From contig NBBA01000014.1 of the NCBI GenBank assembly GCA_002794785.1, positions 1,270,681-1,334,680 on the forward strand: DNA of 64,000 bases, in the 5' to 3' direction. The position numbers and the translations under genes were made by a program. This document shows positions 8,645 through 20,673 of the stretch, piece after piece (positions within the stretch are counted from its first letter, which is position 1; every line of letters starts with the position of its first letter). A model generated the notes under the pieces. The model was not told the DNA's origin and searched no databases. It worked only from the letters and a program-made list of their open reading frames with translations. Source of the DNA: Coniferiporia sulphurascens. Its lineage: Eukaryota > Basidiomycota > Agaricomycetes > Hymenochaetales > Hymenochaetaceae.

Positions 8645-11600
8645 TCAGCAAAAATGATTAACGACCACAACCTCCCTCCGCTGCACCGACGCAAGGAACA
8701 ACGACGCCATCACCCCCGCTACGAAGCACGACATCGCCCAGCTCCCCGAGCGCGCGCGTCCGTAGCTCGGGTCTGCTCCCGTTCCTGTCCCCGTCCCCGC
8801 TCCTATTCCTGATCCTGATCCTGATCCTGATCCTACTCCCGACCCTGATCCGGTGTACGCGTACGCGTGCGCGTCTATTTCCTTTTCGTCGTCCTCGAAC
8901 ACAGGCGACGCAGCAGCAGCAGCAGCAACAGAAGCAGAGGCAGAGGCAGAAGCGTCGGCTTTGAACACGCGCAGCAAGTCTGACCCAAAGCCGAAGCCGA
9001 AGTTGAGCTTGAGCTCGGGCAAGCGGAAGAACGTAGAAAACGGGTTCGGGTTCGCGATGCGCGGAGCGTCTGCTGGATGTTCGTGGTATGCCGGGGTAGG
9101 GGCAGGTGCGGCGGGAAGTAGCTCCGGCTCTGGCTCTAGCTCCGACACCGGAGACACTCTCAAAGAAGGGACCGAAAGTCGTTTAGTAGTCGATCCAAGC
9201 TCAGGCTGCTGCTGCTGCCCAGCAGTCGCCGGCACCGGGACAGAGTCTTCCAACGCCACAGACGAGTGGTCCTCCTCAGCCTCTCCGTCGCCGCGTACAC
9301 CCCGCCCGCTCACGTTTCCAGCACGCTCGAGCTGGAGCAAAGGCTCGCTAGAGACGCCATCCGAACGCCCCCGCCCGCACCCCGACGGACCTTCCTCAGC
9401 TCGTTCGAGCTCGCGTTCGTCGACTTTGTCGGCCTCAACCTTCGTCTCTTCGTGTTCGCGTTCCGAGTCGGTCCGAAAAGGATTGATATTGCTTTGAGCT
9501 TGCGCCGCCTGGTCGTCGTCGTCACCTCGGAGGACCTCATCCGAGAGCGAGAGCGAGCCGCTGAGCATAGACATAGACATAGGCATGTCGATAATCGACC
9601 ACTCCTCCTCGGGTATCGACTCCAGCGTCGCCGACCGCGACCGCGAGGCGTGCGACATCGCAGGGGCGGGGTGCAACCCGTCCTCGTCCCCATCCCCGTC
9701 TTCTTCCCTTGCCACTCCGACTCCGACTCCGTCAGGAATCGCCATATCCACATCCACGTCTAAAGACGGCTCAACAGCAAGGAGAGCGACAGCACGCGCT
9801 GACGTCGAACCGGGCTCATCCTCATCTACGTCCCGTCTACGTCCGCTCGGCCTCAACGTCCCCGTCCCCGTTCTCGTTTTCGTCTTCTCTGACCATCCCT
9901 CCCTCAGTCGCAGCCGCCTCAGACGCGCCGTCATCATCATCGTCCTCACTAACCCCGCCGCCGCCGCCCCTCCCAAACCCCTCCCCCTCATCCTCCATCT
10001 CCTCACGCACAGGGCTCAGCTCCTGCTCCAGCTGACTCGAGTGCCTCCGATGATGCACGAGTCCATGGGGACGTGCAGCTACCTGGCCTTGGTCCTGACC
10101 CTGACCCTGGCCTTGGTCTGGCCTTGGATTGGGATTGGGCGTCCACCGCTCCCGCTGCTGCCAAAGAAGTGGAAGTAGAAGTAGAAGTGTCCAACCTCAA
10201 CTCCCCCGAACTCGAACCCGAACCCGAACTCGAACCCGGACTCACGCCCAACACGGACGAAACGACCTCCGCAAGGAGCCCCATCCGCGCGTCCACATAC
10301 TCCAAGCCAAGTGGCGCCGCCTGTCCCTGTCCCTGTCCCTGCCCCGGCCCCGCTCCCTGTCCCAATCCCGCTCCCGATCCCAATCCCGATCCCGCGCCCT
10401 GGCCCCGGCTCCGTGAAGCGCTCACAGTCCGGCTGCGCATCGGTGACGGCGAGGGCGACGACGACAGTGACGTTACGAACGGCGAAGGGGATGGTGAGCC
10501 TGAACCCGGAGGAACGAGAGAAGGCGAAGGCGATCCGCGCCCAAGCCCACGCAGACTCTCCACGCTCGACGCACGCGACCCACCTAGCGGCGAAGACGAT
10601 AGCGGGAACTCCGCACCCCCAGTCCCAGTCCCAGCCCCGGCTCCGGTTCCGGAGCCAGCCCACGAGAACGGACGCCGTTGAAGAAACAGTTGCGGCTGAG
10701 ACTGCGACTGAGGTTGCGACCGCCCATACACCTGTGTACGCGGATTTCTGAAAAAATCGTCGTCCGACCTGCTCCCTTCCCTGCTCCCGCTCCCTTCTGC
10801 GTCCGCGTCTGCCTCCGCCCATCCGCCCGGAAGAGAACGTTCCCCCGCTCCCGATTCCGATTCCGGCGTAGACACCAACCCCGAAACGGGCACCGTAAAC
10901 GAGATAGGCCGCCTGCGCGAGCGCGGAGGCGGCGGCGGCGGTGGCGGGGGCTGCGACAGCTGCGACTGCGACTGCGACTGCGACTGCGACTGCGACTGCG
11001 AGGACGACCTGCGCCCCTCACGATATCCCCCACTCGAGGCATCCTCATCCTGCAGCGTCTCCGGAGACGCGCCATGCAAAGGCGGCGTCGGCGGCGGCGT
11101 CGAAGGCGCCCAGGCTTTCTCCCGTACGGACTCCGACTCGGTCCCCGTCTCCACTTCTAAACGTGCACCGGAATCCCGGGTCTGCGGTACCTCACCGCGG
11201 AGCGAGTCTGTCCTCGACCTTGCGAGTTCTTCATCCTCCCTCGGGACAGAGCCAGAGCCGGAGACAGAGACAGAGAGATCACTCTCGAACGAGTCAGTCA
11301 TACCCTCCCCCTCCCCGTCCTTCTCCTTCGTATCCCTCTCCCTCCTCTCACCACCAGACCGCAAAACAATCGCAGGCCCCAAAAGCGCAGGGGACGTCCC
11401 AAGCGGAGAGCGCGCGCGCGGTCTATGGGGTGCAGGCGACGGAGAGTGCGACGGCGAGTGTGCAGGCCACCCCCTCAGCGAGCGCGTCTTCGTCTTCCCG
11501 CTCGCATTTGCCCCGCCCCAACCTCAACCTTCTGCACCCCGCGCCCGCGCCGCTCATCATCGTCCCCATCATCAGTCAACGCCCACTTCTCATACGCGCT

Positions 11601-13662
11601 CGCACCCCCAACGCTCCCGACACTCCCCCGGCGCCCCACGCTAACCCTCCCCTGCTCCCTCCCAATCCCCACACCCATCCTCCCCACAGCCTCAGCAACA
11701 CACCGCCTCACCACCTCCGCGCGCCGCGGCACGACCTCCTCCGCATGCTCGGCCGCCCACCACGCAGCCGGCCAACGCGCCAGCGCGTCTGCCAGCTCGG
11801 AGAGCACGGACGCGGCGTCGTGCTGCGCTGTCGCCGCGTGCGAATCTGTATACGGTGCGTCTGCGTCTGCGTCTGCGTTGAGGGAAGCCGAGGGAGAGGA
11901 TGAGATGCTGGGGAAGGAAGCATGTGAGTGCTCGAGTGTGCACCCGTCGCCCGCGAGGCCGAGGCACTCCGATCCCGTCCCCGGCCCCTTTTCCCTCTCA
12001 CCGAAGAACGAGCTAGACATCGACCTATCCAGCTCGTCCTCATCCTCCTCGTCCTCGTCCCCCATCCCAAACGCATCCCTCGCCGCCCCCTCCGCGCAGC
12101 GCGCGCGCACCCACGGGCCAAGGAGCACCTCCGCAAGCCGCACCACGCCCTCCGTCGCGTCGTTCACGCGCGCGCCATGCGTGCGCGCGGGGGACAAGAA
12201 TGCCTGCGTCAGCGCGTGGCAGAAGTCGCGGTGGCTTGTGTGGCGTTTTTCTTTACTCGGAGAGGCTGAGGCTGAGACGGATGACTTAGAGGATCTGCGC
12301 AGTGGTTTGAGAGACGTGCCGATGTCCCACGCGAGCGTGGAGAAGAGGACGGCGGTAGACGCGCGTTCGAGCTTCTGGGAAGACGTCAGGCTCGGCGTGC
12401 TCGGCGCTGTACCTATGCGAACGGGAGTCGAAGGGAAGAAAAGCGGGTGTGCCTGTCGCGCGGTCGGAGAACGTGGGTCGTCGTCGAGCTCGGCTGGCTC
12501 GGTCTGTGACGCCGGCTGTAACTCGAGCGAGCTGGAAAGAGAACTTGGGACGCTTATGCTCGGATCTGCGCGGAAGAAGTAGTCGGGGAGCATGGGCAGG
12601 AGCTGCGTGAGTGGTATGGAGGCGTAGATGGCGTCGCCCGGGATCGCGCCGAAGACGAGTACGTCCTGCGCCTCGAGCGCAAAGCGGTACCACTTCCAGT
12701 ACGCCTTGTCTTGTCTAGGGATAACTAAGTCTATAAGCATTTCATGTATAAGGCATACTAGCGTACCGTTCGCCCTCGACACCGCGCAAGACTTCAAGCG
12801 CAGTGCGTGCGCGGTCGCGCAGACGGCGAGCATCGATGACCGCGATCTCGACGTCGTGTTTGACGCCGAGACGGTAGCGGCGCACGGCCTCCCAGAGGGC
12901 CCAGAAAAAGGAAAAGGAGGTGGTGACGTATGGGGAGTGTGCGCGCGTTGTCCAGTCGAGGTGCTTTACGAGGTCTGCGTACGTCATCTGCGCGCCGCCT
13001 GTTTCCGGTGTTGGATCCGGTTCCGACAACGTGTCCCCGACTTGCTTGAGTGGAGACGGCGGGACCGGCCGGATAACCTGTCCGACCGACATCGAGCGCT
13101 TGTGTCCCGGTCGGACAGCCGTGAGCGACTCGACCCGCCTGCGCGCGGGGGAGAACATCATGCTAGTGCTGCGCGTCAAGCCCGCGCGCGACACCGCCGT
13201 GCCAGCTTCACTCTCCGCATCGGAAAAGTCGTACTCGCTGTCCACGTACGTGTACGAGCCAGAGGCAGAGCCACCGCTGAGGCTGCTGAGCGTGCTGAGC
13301 GTGCGACGGCGGGTGCCCGGGTCGGGCGAGGAGAGGTCGTTGCGGAAGCGACGGGAGAGGAAGTACGGGTCTCCCGGTGCTGCGTCGTCGATGTCTGTCT
13401 CTGTGCTGCCTGTGCTGCGGATGGACGCGATGGACGCGGAGAGCGAGGACGGCGAGCGGGAGAGGGCGGGGCGGAAGGGCGAGGCTGCGCGTGAGGGGGC
13501 GAGGGAGGATGTGTTGTGTCCGTGGTGCTTGGGTGTGTGGACGCGGTAAAGGAAGGGATGGAGGTCGACGAGCGCGTCGAATGTGTAGGTTGCGCCGAAG
13601 CCGTACTGGGGGAGCAGGGCGGGCTCCGAGGCCGGCTGCGCCTTGGACGATGAGGGATGCAT
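8645..13662 (-). CDS. large DUF7587-like protein with low-complexity linkers and a C-terminal membrane helix
   Basis: The N-terminus (ATG at 13660-13662) carries YTFDALVDLHPFLYRVHTP, then a Ser-rich insert. The domain core follows: YADLVKHLDWTTRAHSPYVT, FFWALWEAVRRYR, VEIAVIDARRL, YWKWYRFALEAQDVLVFGAIPG in pieces. This resembles the fungal DUF7587 fold, whose function is not known to me. An intron at 12715-12766 splits the domain. The remaining about 1300 residues are Ser, Pro, Gly, Gln and Glu-rich, with (QS)n and (GS)n microsatellite-coded repeats. They end in one hydrophobic helix (AMSCFVAGVMASLFLASV) ten residues from the stop. An intron at 9949-10010 (GTGCGT...TTAG, 62 bp) joins the last frame. 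A second join near 11.48-11.55 kb is unresolved but could be a 44-bp intron. Probably a tail-anchored or single-pass protein. It could also be two genes. Confidence 0.65.
10958..11001. repeat. hexanucleotide microsatellite (GACTGC)n coding a Gln-Ser repeat
   Basis: A near-perfect tandem array of a six-base unit lies inside the large gene. On the coding strand it encodes alternating Gln and Ser. Similar short arrays in the same gene occur near 8813-8855 (Gly-Ser) and 10320-10390 (Gly-Gln type). They are prone to length change and could hide frame errors. Confidence 0.7.
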
Positions 13663-13799
13663 GGCAGATAGTGTAATGTGCAACGGGAAAGAGGAAGGTA
13701 GATAAGTAGGACAGGAGGGGGGCAGAGACGGTCGGACGCAGCGCTGTAGCAGCCGTGTTTCCGCGTTTTGTTCGTGCATGCATGCCATGAGGCCCGAAA

Positions 13800-16700
13800 C
13801 CGGATCGTACCGGAGTTATCGTCCGGGGTGACGATTTCATCCCAGATGATGAGCCTTCCCAGACACGGCCTTCATAACCCTAGAACATGTCCTACGTCGT
13901 GGCGAAGGTGACGGGCCCATATTTGCTTCCGAGTCTGTCTTTAGATCAACCCCTGATCGTCAGCATCGACGCGACGCTTGGGGCGAGGACCGTAGCGATG
14001 TGGCCTGTGGGCATGTGAACACGTGACACTCAAGACTGACGTCGAGCGTCGTGACTAGTACTGACACGACTCGAGTCATCTGTCATCCCGTCATTTCGTT
14101 TCCTGATAACAAACTAGTATTCAAGTCCCGAAGCTACGAGCGACCGCAAGTCCTATCCTAAATAGCATGTCGAGTACCCACTAAAACGGAAATAGACTGG
14201 TCTACCTTGGATACGCTGCTGTCATGTTCTCCGCACCGCCTCGGGAGTCGGGACTGAATAAGCCAGCAACCATCCCACTTGCCAACGTCCTCACTAACAG
14301 AATTGGAAAACTAGTGTGTACGGGCCCATCGAAAATGAAACAAGCAGATCAACCCTGATCCTACACCGGTATGCGCTCACTCAGGTTAGAATTGAAAAAC
14401 CCACTCGGGTTCCTCAGGACCGGGTCGTACCGGATCCTCATCACTTACTGTGGGTGTTCGGGAGCATGTGTGGTAAGCACATCATCAAGCTGGCCCTACT
14501 TGCGCTCCGAGTCGCAGCTGTTGGCCCCGCCCTGACGATAGAATTCCAAACGTGGAGAAAATCGGCATTTGTTTCGACACTTGAAAGATAGGACAGTGTG
14601 GTTTTCTCTATTCGTCGAATAAACTGTACCGTGGTTATGACACACATCCTTTCGCTACAAGCTTGTGTGACGGTTTTTGACATCTCCTCTGGGCGAAACG
14701 TTGAAGCTCGACGTCGGCCGTCAGAGCTAGAACGTTTTCGTAGTATTTTTCTTGTTGTATGCGCGCTCGACTACTGGTTACCCTAGTATATATACTGTAA
14801 GTTGGCGAACGAAGTGCATTCGCATGCGCCGCGAATTGCTGAAAACTAACACGAAAAAAATACACCCTAGCGCCGTCTGTTGCTACACGTTGACACTCTG
14901 TATACTGTAGTGATGCACGAAGATGCAATGTTTTTGCACTTGTCGTATCGTGACGTCCCCATCTGCATTCGTTCAAGACTTTGGGTGTGTCTGACGGCGA
15001 AACCGTGCCAAGATAGCGATGTTGGCCTGCGAAGACGGGCGCTGATTGATTGTCAAGTTCCGCTGCAGCCTGGGGGTCGTACAATTAATGGAATTCGAGG
15101 GTCCGTCCGCTATGGGAAACGAGAAAAGATTGATAGTCGGTAGCACTGTTAGTCACCGGGCAGTGAGGATAGCGCACTAGTACTAGTACTAGTCAAAGTG
15201 TATCATGATGGGCAGGCCTTGGGCTACTTGGGACGGACTAGAATTACAACTTGAACTTGAAGTCCTGCCGTTGCCTGGTAGTCAAAACTCACCATCTATC
15301 CACCGCCGTGTATTCCGGAAAGAGCCTTTTTTTGCTGTGACATACACAGTGAATTCCTCTCTATTCGGGTTGTCTATGGATTAACTTTCTCTCACACCAG
15401 CCTAAGGGAGGGGATATCCGAGTCTGTTGGTATGTGATACCATGATGCATCACGTGCCACTGACAGTGCGATCTCAGACCTGAGCCTGAGTGAAAACTGC
15501 CAGTACTAGTGTGTAGCTTTTCGCACAAATTTTGTAGTTTCAAATAGCTAGTCCTCGGTCGGCCCGGGAAACCCATTGTTTTTTTGGCAGAAAACGTCTT
15601 TCGCAACAGTATTAATGCCATTAGTACTAGTGTGGTAACACGCGTCCGTTTATCCGGAGAAGCTCGTTTGAGGACTCGGAGCCAGGAGCCAGGAAGGAGT
15701 CGGGACAAGTGGCCAGCCTGAGGGGGATGGATTTTGTACGAAAAGCCAGTCTTGGGGTTCGTTCTACGGGCCCGAGGGGATTTCGATGGTGGCATAGTAT
15801 TAGTAGTGTTGATGCGTTTTCTCAGAGACCACGTGGAGTGGCGATGGGGGGGGGGGGGGGGGGGGGGGAGGGGGGGTTAGCTATTGTCGGTGTCCCACTC
15901 GCAGCTAGCACACGCTTTTTATAAACGCATGTTGGGCTATTAATTGCGCCCTTATTCCTCGGGAGGGGGAAATAGCCCAGGCCAGAAAGTCGTCGATGGC
16001 TTGTGTTTGTAAGGCAAAGTGCGACTCGCACTCGCACTAATTTCCGGTTGCTTATGCAGACCGGCATACGTGCTCCCCACCTAAGGTCAAAGCGGGAGAC
16101 GTTGCTTTGAATATTGGTAGCTTTGGCGACACGAAGTAGCGCCCGAATGAATGAGTTAATTCCGGTTCCGTCAGCATAACGCCGAGAGAGAAAAACGTGT
16201 GATTTTGGGTTGCATACTGTACTGTACATTCTCTGACGTAGGACTCGTCGTCCACGGTCCAAGGGCTTTCTGAAAAAGCAAGATTATAACCTCGACGACG
16301 ATGGGTTCGTACGCTGTCGCTTTTTTTAAACATATTTTCCTGGATGGTGCATGCTGTATGGATGAATGTACGAGGCATCACGGATAAAAGTGCGAATGGG
16401 CGGCCCAGCGACCCGTCGAGATCTTGTGGCGGTGGGATAGTTGTGTTTGGGCTGAGCTGGAGTTTGTAAGCGGCCGGATGACAGTATTTAGCGAGATGCG
16501 AATGTGTCCGCATCATAGTCCACCCCATAGTGTTTGTGCGGTTTACTGAGAGCAGAGGCGTAGCGCGAGAAATGATCCAGGAGTATACGAGGGAGTTGGA
16601 GGCATTACCGTGACGGCGAGAGTGCCAGCAACAGTCGATAGTTCAAAATCCCGAGAGGACGGATTCAAGTTTTGAAATTTGTGGCGCTGGGATTCGGTTC

Positions 16701-17396
16701 TCCGGCGGTGGTAGATTAACTAGATCATTGTACCTCACCAGACGGATACTCTTCCAAAGCCAAACAATAAGTGCGCCTCCAAAGCCCAAGATAACTATAC
16801 TAGACTCTGTGCGCGAGCGTACGCCTGCCGGCCCGCCCGGGGGCCCTCTTGAACCAGCAAGTGCTGAATAACCGATTACGTAAATATATCCAGATGAGGC
16901 GACCGAGATGAAAGTGGTCCTCTCTTAAGGACTCAGGATCCTTAATATCTCCGGGTCTACCATAATCGTTATCCAATAGCAAATTAAAGCGACAATAAAC
17001 ATGCTCCTACACAACAACGCATCGCCCATGTGCGCCAGCTCTGATCTCGGTCTCTGCCACATGGCCAGTGTTTCCCGACGAGTCGAGAAGCGCCGGTCCA
17101 TCACGGCTTCGAATTCCATTTGAATACGCGGATTAGCGTATTCGGCTTTTGCAGGCCTCTATGGTGTAGCTTGGGCGCCCGAGAAATGGATATTACAGTA
17201 CCCCGACGAGGCCTGTTTTAGCCTCGTGGAGGCTTAGCGGCGCCCGGATCTCAGCCTCGGGCCAGTCGGGCTCACCGAGCTGCGTCGAGCGTGGTCAGAG
17301 TCAGATCACAGCGGAGAGCGCATAGGCTGGAGAAGCACGAAGCACGGAACGCCCTTATCGACCGTTCGTGACCGCATGGACCAGAGGCGAGCTATG
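13800..17396. other. 3.6-kb gene-poor interval
   Basis: No frame here has family motifs, good length and plausible splice sites together. Visible features are a run of 23 G at 15846-15868, a perfect triple ACTAGT repeat at 15176-15193, and further ACTAGT copies near 14053, 14110, 14311, 15504 and 15627. The longest frames (14635-15084 minus, 15822-16262 minus) have no recognisable content. Possibly degraded repeats. Confidence 0.5.
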
Positions 17397-17403
17397 TATA
17401 TAA
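17397..17403 (+). promoter_or_regulatory. TATA box of the first S10 carboxypeptidase gene
   Basis: TATATAA, about 80 bp upstream of the start codon at 17478, with no competing gene between. Confidence 0.55.
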
Positions 17404-17477
17404 CCGCGGCCGGCCGTTCGCTTTGCTAGCTTTTCGAGTCGACTCTACTGGCTGTTAATCTCTGCAAACGGAGTAGA

Positions 17478-19783
17478 ATGATGCCTCGCCCCCTCTGGTC
17501 CTTCCTTGCCGTGTCGCTCGGCGCGACGTTGGTCGTAGCGACCCCGCCGGCGGCGGTGCATAACGTTTTCCAGTCGGAGGTGGTTGCGGACTCGAAGCTG
17601 CGCTTTGTGCGCGACTCTGGTGTGTGCGAGACGACGCCCGGTGTGCACCAGCTTTCGGGGTATATCGACACTGGTGCGAACATGTCTACGGTACGCGCGG
17701 TCGATGGGATGATCCTCATGTATGTGGGCGCTGATCTATTGCGTTAGTGGTTCTGGTTCTTCGAGGCGAGGAATAATCCGGAGACGGCGCCTTTCACTTT
17801 GTGGTGCGTTCTGCTTGTCTGTGTTGCTAGGGGCGAGAAGTGAGAGGAGTGCGTGCTGTAGGCTCAATGGAGGTCCTGGGTGTTCGTCGATGCTTGGGCT
17901 GTTCCAAGGTTTTTGCTTTTGCTTCCGTCACTGTAGGAGTGTAACCTGACGTACTCGAAAGAAAACGGCCCATGTCATGTCCTAGCCGACGGACAGACCA
18001 CCGTATTAAACCCATACAGGTGCCGTCCGTTCTTTCCATTCTCGCTGAAAGGAGCTGATTTCTCCCTTACTGCGAAACAGCTGGAATAATATCAGTAATA
18101 GTGCGTATTGAAATTATCGAGTGTTCATTTATTTGGTTCGACCATCTCTTGCAGTGATATACATCGACCAGCCCATTGGCACTGGGTTCTCATACGGCAC
18201 GGACACTGTTAATAGCACCGAAGCAGCTGCGCCGTTTGTATGGAATGCTTTCCAGATTCTCTTCGAGAGCGGCGAGTTTAGCAAGTTTAAGTCACGCGAG
18301 TGCGTTTTCTTTTTCCGCAGTCAACGCTTGTTCAATTCTGACACTCCGGGACGCTGTCCGTTGCCAGATTTATCTTTGTGCGTGCTTTCCTTTCCACGAC
18401 GTTGATCCTCGTATATTGATAATCGTACCGTAATCGAAGGCTACCGAGAGTTACGGCGGACATTACGGGCCTAGCTTCGTGACGTACTTCGATCAGCAGA
18501 ATGCGCTGATTGCGGAAGGGAAGATCACAGGCGAACCTGTCGTTGTCAGTGCGCTACTTATCAACAAGTATGTCCAATCCTCTCACTCTATTTGGAAAAT
18601 CCCAAAGCTAACTGGATACCCTCAATAAGTGGCTGGTACGATCCGCTCCTGCAAAATGAGGCGTATGTATCGTTCGCGACGGATGCTCCTGGATACGGCC
18701 AGCTGCAATCAGACAAGGTTATCGCCGAACTCAATAAGGCTTTCTACGGTAAAGGGGGGTGTCAGGAACAAGAGCTTGCGTGCTACGCTGCCGCTGCTGC
18801 AGACGCAGCAGGTGAGAACGGGCCTGGAAACAGCACACTGAGTAATGAGGTGTGCTCAACGGCGGATAATTTCTGCGTAAGTCTTCGAGCTAGCTTCGCC
18901 GACATCAGGATTCTAATGTTTCGTGCTGCTGCTTAGGTCGACAATGTCTTCGTTCCCGCTGTCGGCAATCGCGACTCCGACGATCTGCGCCAGAATTCGT
19001 CTGCCTTGTTCCCGCCTGAGTATTACCTCAACCTTCTTGCGAACGAGACGATAAAGGCACTCATTGGCGCGGAGAGCACCTATGGCGAATGCCCCGACGC
19101 GCCATTTGAATTGTTCACCAAAACGGGTGATGTGCGCCGCCGCTCTTCATTTTTCTTGATACGAGACGAACTAATCTAAAATATTCTACGTTTATTTTAG
19201 GATGCACGGACATGGCTGCCGCAATTGTCAGAATTGGCTAACTCGAGCCTCAAGATGCTCATTTGGGTACGTTTCAACTCCCTGAGTTTCTGCTCCTCTC
19301 TTACTCGATATCTTCCTTAGGCTGGGGACGCCGACATCAAGTAAGGAATATTAGCCGTTTAACCAATATCTCAGTGTTTGATCGTCTGATCTGGCCTTTC
19401 AGCACAGCTGTAATTGGCTCGGCGGTCACGCTACTGTGCTTGCCATGGATTGGTACGGCAACGAGACGCTGCACAACACACCCTTCACGAACATGACGAT
19501 TAACGGCAGTGCCGTCGCAGCTATCCAGAACGTGGACAGCTTCTCCTTCGCGTGCGTACATACCACTAAACTGGGCTCGCTGTGAAAATATTGACGTATT
19601 CGTTATCTAGCCGAGTATACGAGTCTGGGCACGAAGTGGTGCGTAAACGGCTTCGTTCGATCAGCTGGTAGAACTCATTCGCTAACACACCGTTTTTCGG
19701 CCGTTCAGCCCGCGTTCCAGCCCCAGGCAGCCCTCGAGATTTTCTCGCAGGTTATCCGAGGAGAACAGTTACACTGCGTCTGA
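17478..19783 (+). CDS. secreted S10 serine carboxypeptidase (1)
   Basis: Removes C-terminal amino acids from peptides by a Ser-Asp-His triad, typically in acidic extracellular or vacuolar settings. About 15 exons can be joined in frame. The first nine (17478-17690, 17748-17803, 17862-17908, 17962-18019, 18081-18100, 18155-18299, 18368-18377, 18440-18567, 18630-18876) all agree in phase. The start has a signal peptide (RPLWSFLAVSLGATLVVA). Family blocks in order: RDSGVCETTPGVHQLSGYID, LNGGPGCSS, IYIDQPIGTGFSYG, nucleophile ESYGGHYG, INNGWYDPL, catalytic Asp in WAGDADIN, CNWLGG, catalytic His in YESGHEVPAF. Several NxS/T sites are present. It appears intact. ATGs at 17478 and 17481 are both possible starts. 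It is followed by a second, distinct S10 gene. Confidence 0.92.
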
Positions 19784-20607
19784 GCACGAGGTCTGGCCCG
19801 AATTGGGCGTTCGCTGTTGTCGTAGGGCTTTTTGGGGTTATTAATATGTACGCAGCTTCGTGTGTTCCTTCCTCCCATCTGTGCTGCAATCTGCCGGCCC
19901 GTTAAATCTTGCGAACACCCTACCGGCGCGGTCGTCCGCAGGACTTCTTTGTACTTTCTGGCGCTCGTGTGCTTCTCCTAATACGTCTGCGTTTTTAAAG
20001 AGGTTCTGGAGACACGTGCCGCGATTCTTGTGGCGTCACATGGCTTCTCTGCGAGTGGGACGGCAATGTGGTTGTCTCTGGAAATTGTCTTCGTTTCTGC
20101 TACTTCAGCCTGATGAAGGTGCCGTGCTCACACGGGTTTACTTATCGGAAGCGCTTGCCAAGGATTTCGAGTCAAGAGAATGCCTATGTGATATCGAGTC
20201 TGTCGTTTGATTCTGATCCTGATGACCTGGCATATCTTGGAAAACTTGTGTCCGTCAATTCCTCAGCAAAACCAAGAGTTATCCCTTTGCTAGTAGTATT
20301 TGTCTTGAATACTCGCGTTGTCTCCAAGGCCTGTGGCAATGACTAATCACATCATAAACGTTAATCGGCTGGACGGTGTTTGTCCTTGCATCGAAGCATC
20401 TCCGTATCACAGGAATAAATAGCACAGAACACCACGCTGCTTGCTTAGACGGCGCCTTCTTCTAAGATCTCGTGGACGCTTGAACCATGCTGATCTCTGC
20501 GGTGCCGTGTGCTCTCATTTCGAAGAAGATTACGCCACCAGAGTGACATCAATCGGAAGGTGGTCTAAGAACTATCTGTTTTTTGTTGAGCACGGCAATT
20601 GTGAATG
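19784..20607. other. intergenic region between the two S10 genes
   Basis: About 820 bp holding the 3' flank of the first peptidase and the upstream region of the second. The frames present have no family motifs. No repeat was seen. Confidence 0.5.
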
Positions 20608-20614
20608 TATAAAA
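20608..20614 (+). promoter_or_regulatory. TATA box of the second S10 carboxypeptidase gene
   Basis: TATAAAA, 66 bp upstream of the ATG at 20674. Confidence 0.55.
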
Positions 20615-20673
20615 TACAGCGCCGGCAGCTGCGCGTTCACGCTCGCCAACTAACAGGTTCGGAACTCTCAGCT

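Noticed and set aside
10958..11001. Regular tandem units resembling a CRISPR-like array
   Set aside because: A six-base microsatellite coding Gln-Ser with no spacers; CRISPR arrays are not expected in fungal nuclear DNA.
8853..11903. Several long plus-strand frames (for example 8853-9497, 10073-10681, 10941-11903)
   Set aside because: They are antisense shadows of the GC-rich, repeat-coded minus-strand gene, which has a domain, fitting introns and a membrane helix. The plus frames are Arg/Pro/Ser noise.
14635..15084. 149-codon minus-strand frame in the gene-poor interval
   Set aside because: No recognisable motif, no splice partners, and composition like the surrounding non-coding DNA.
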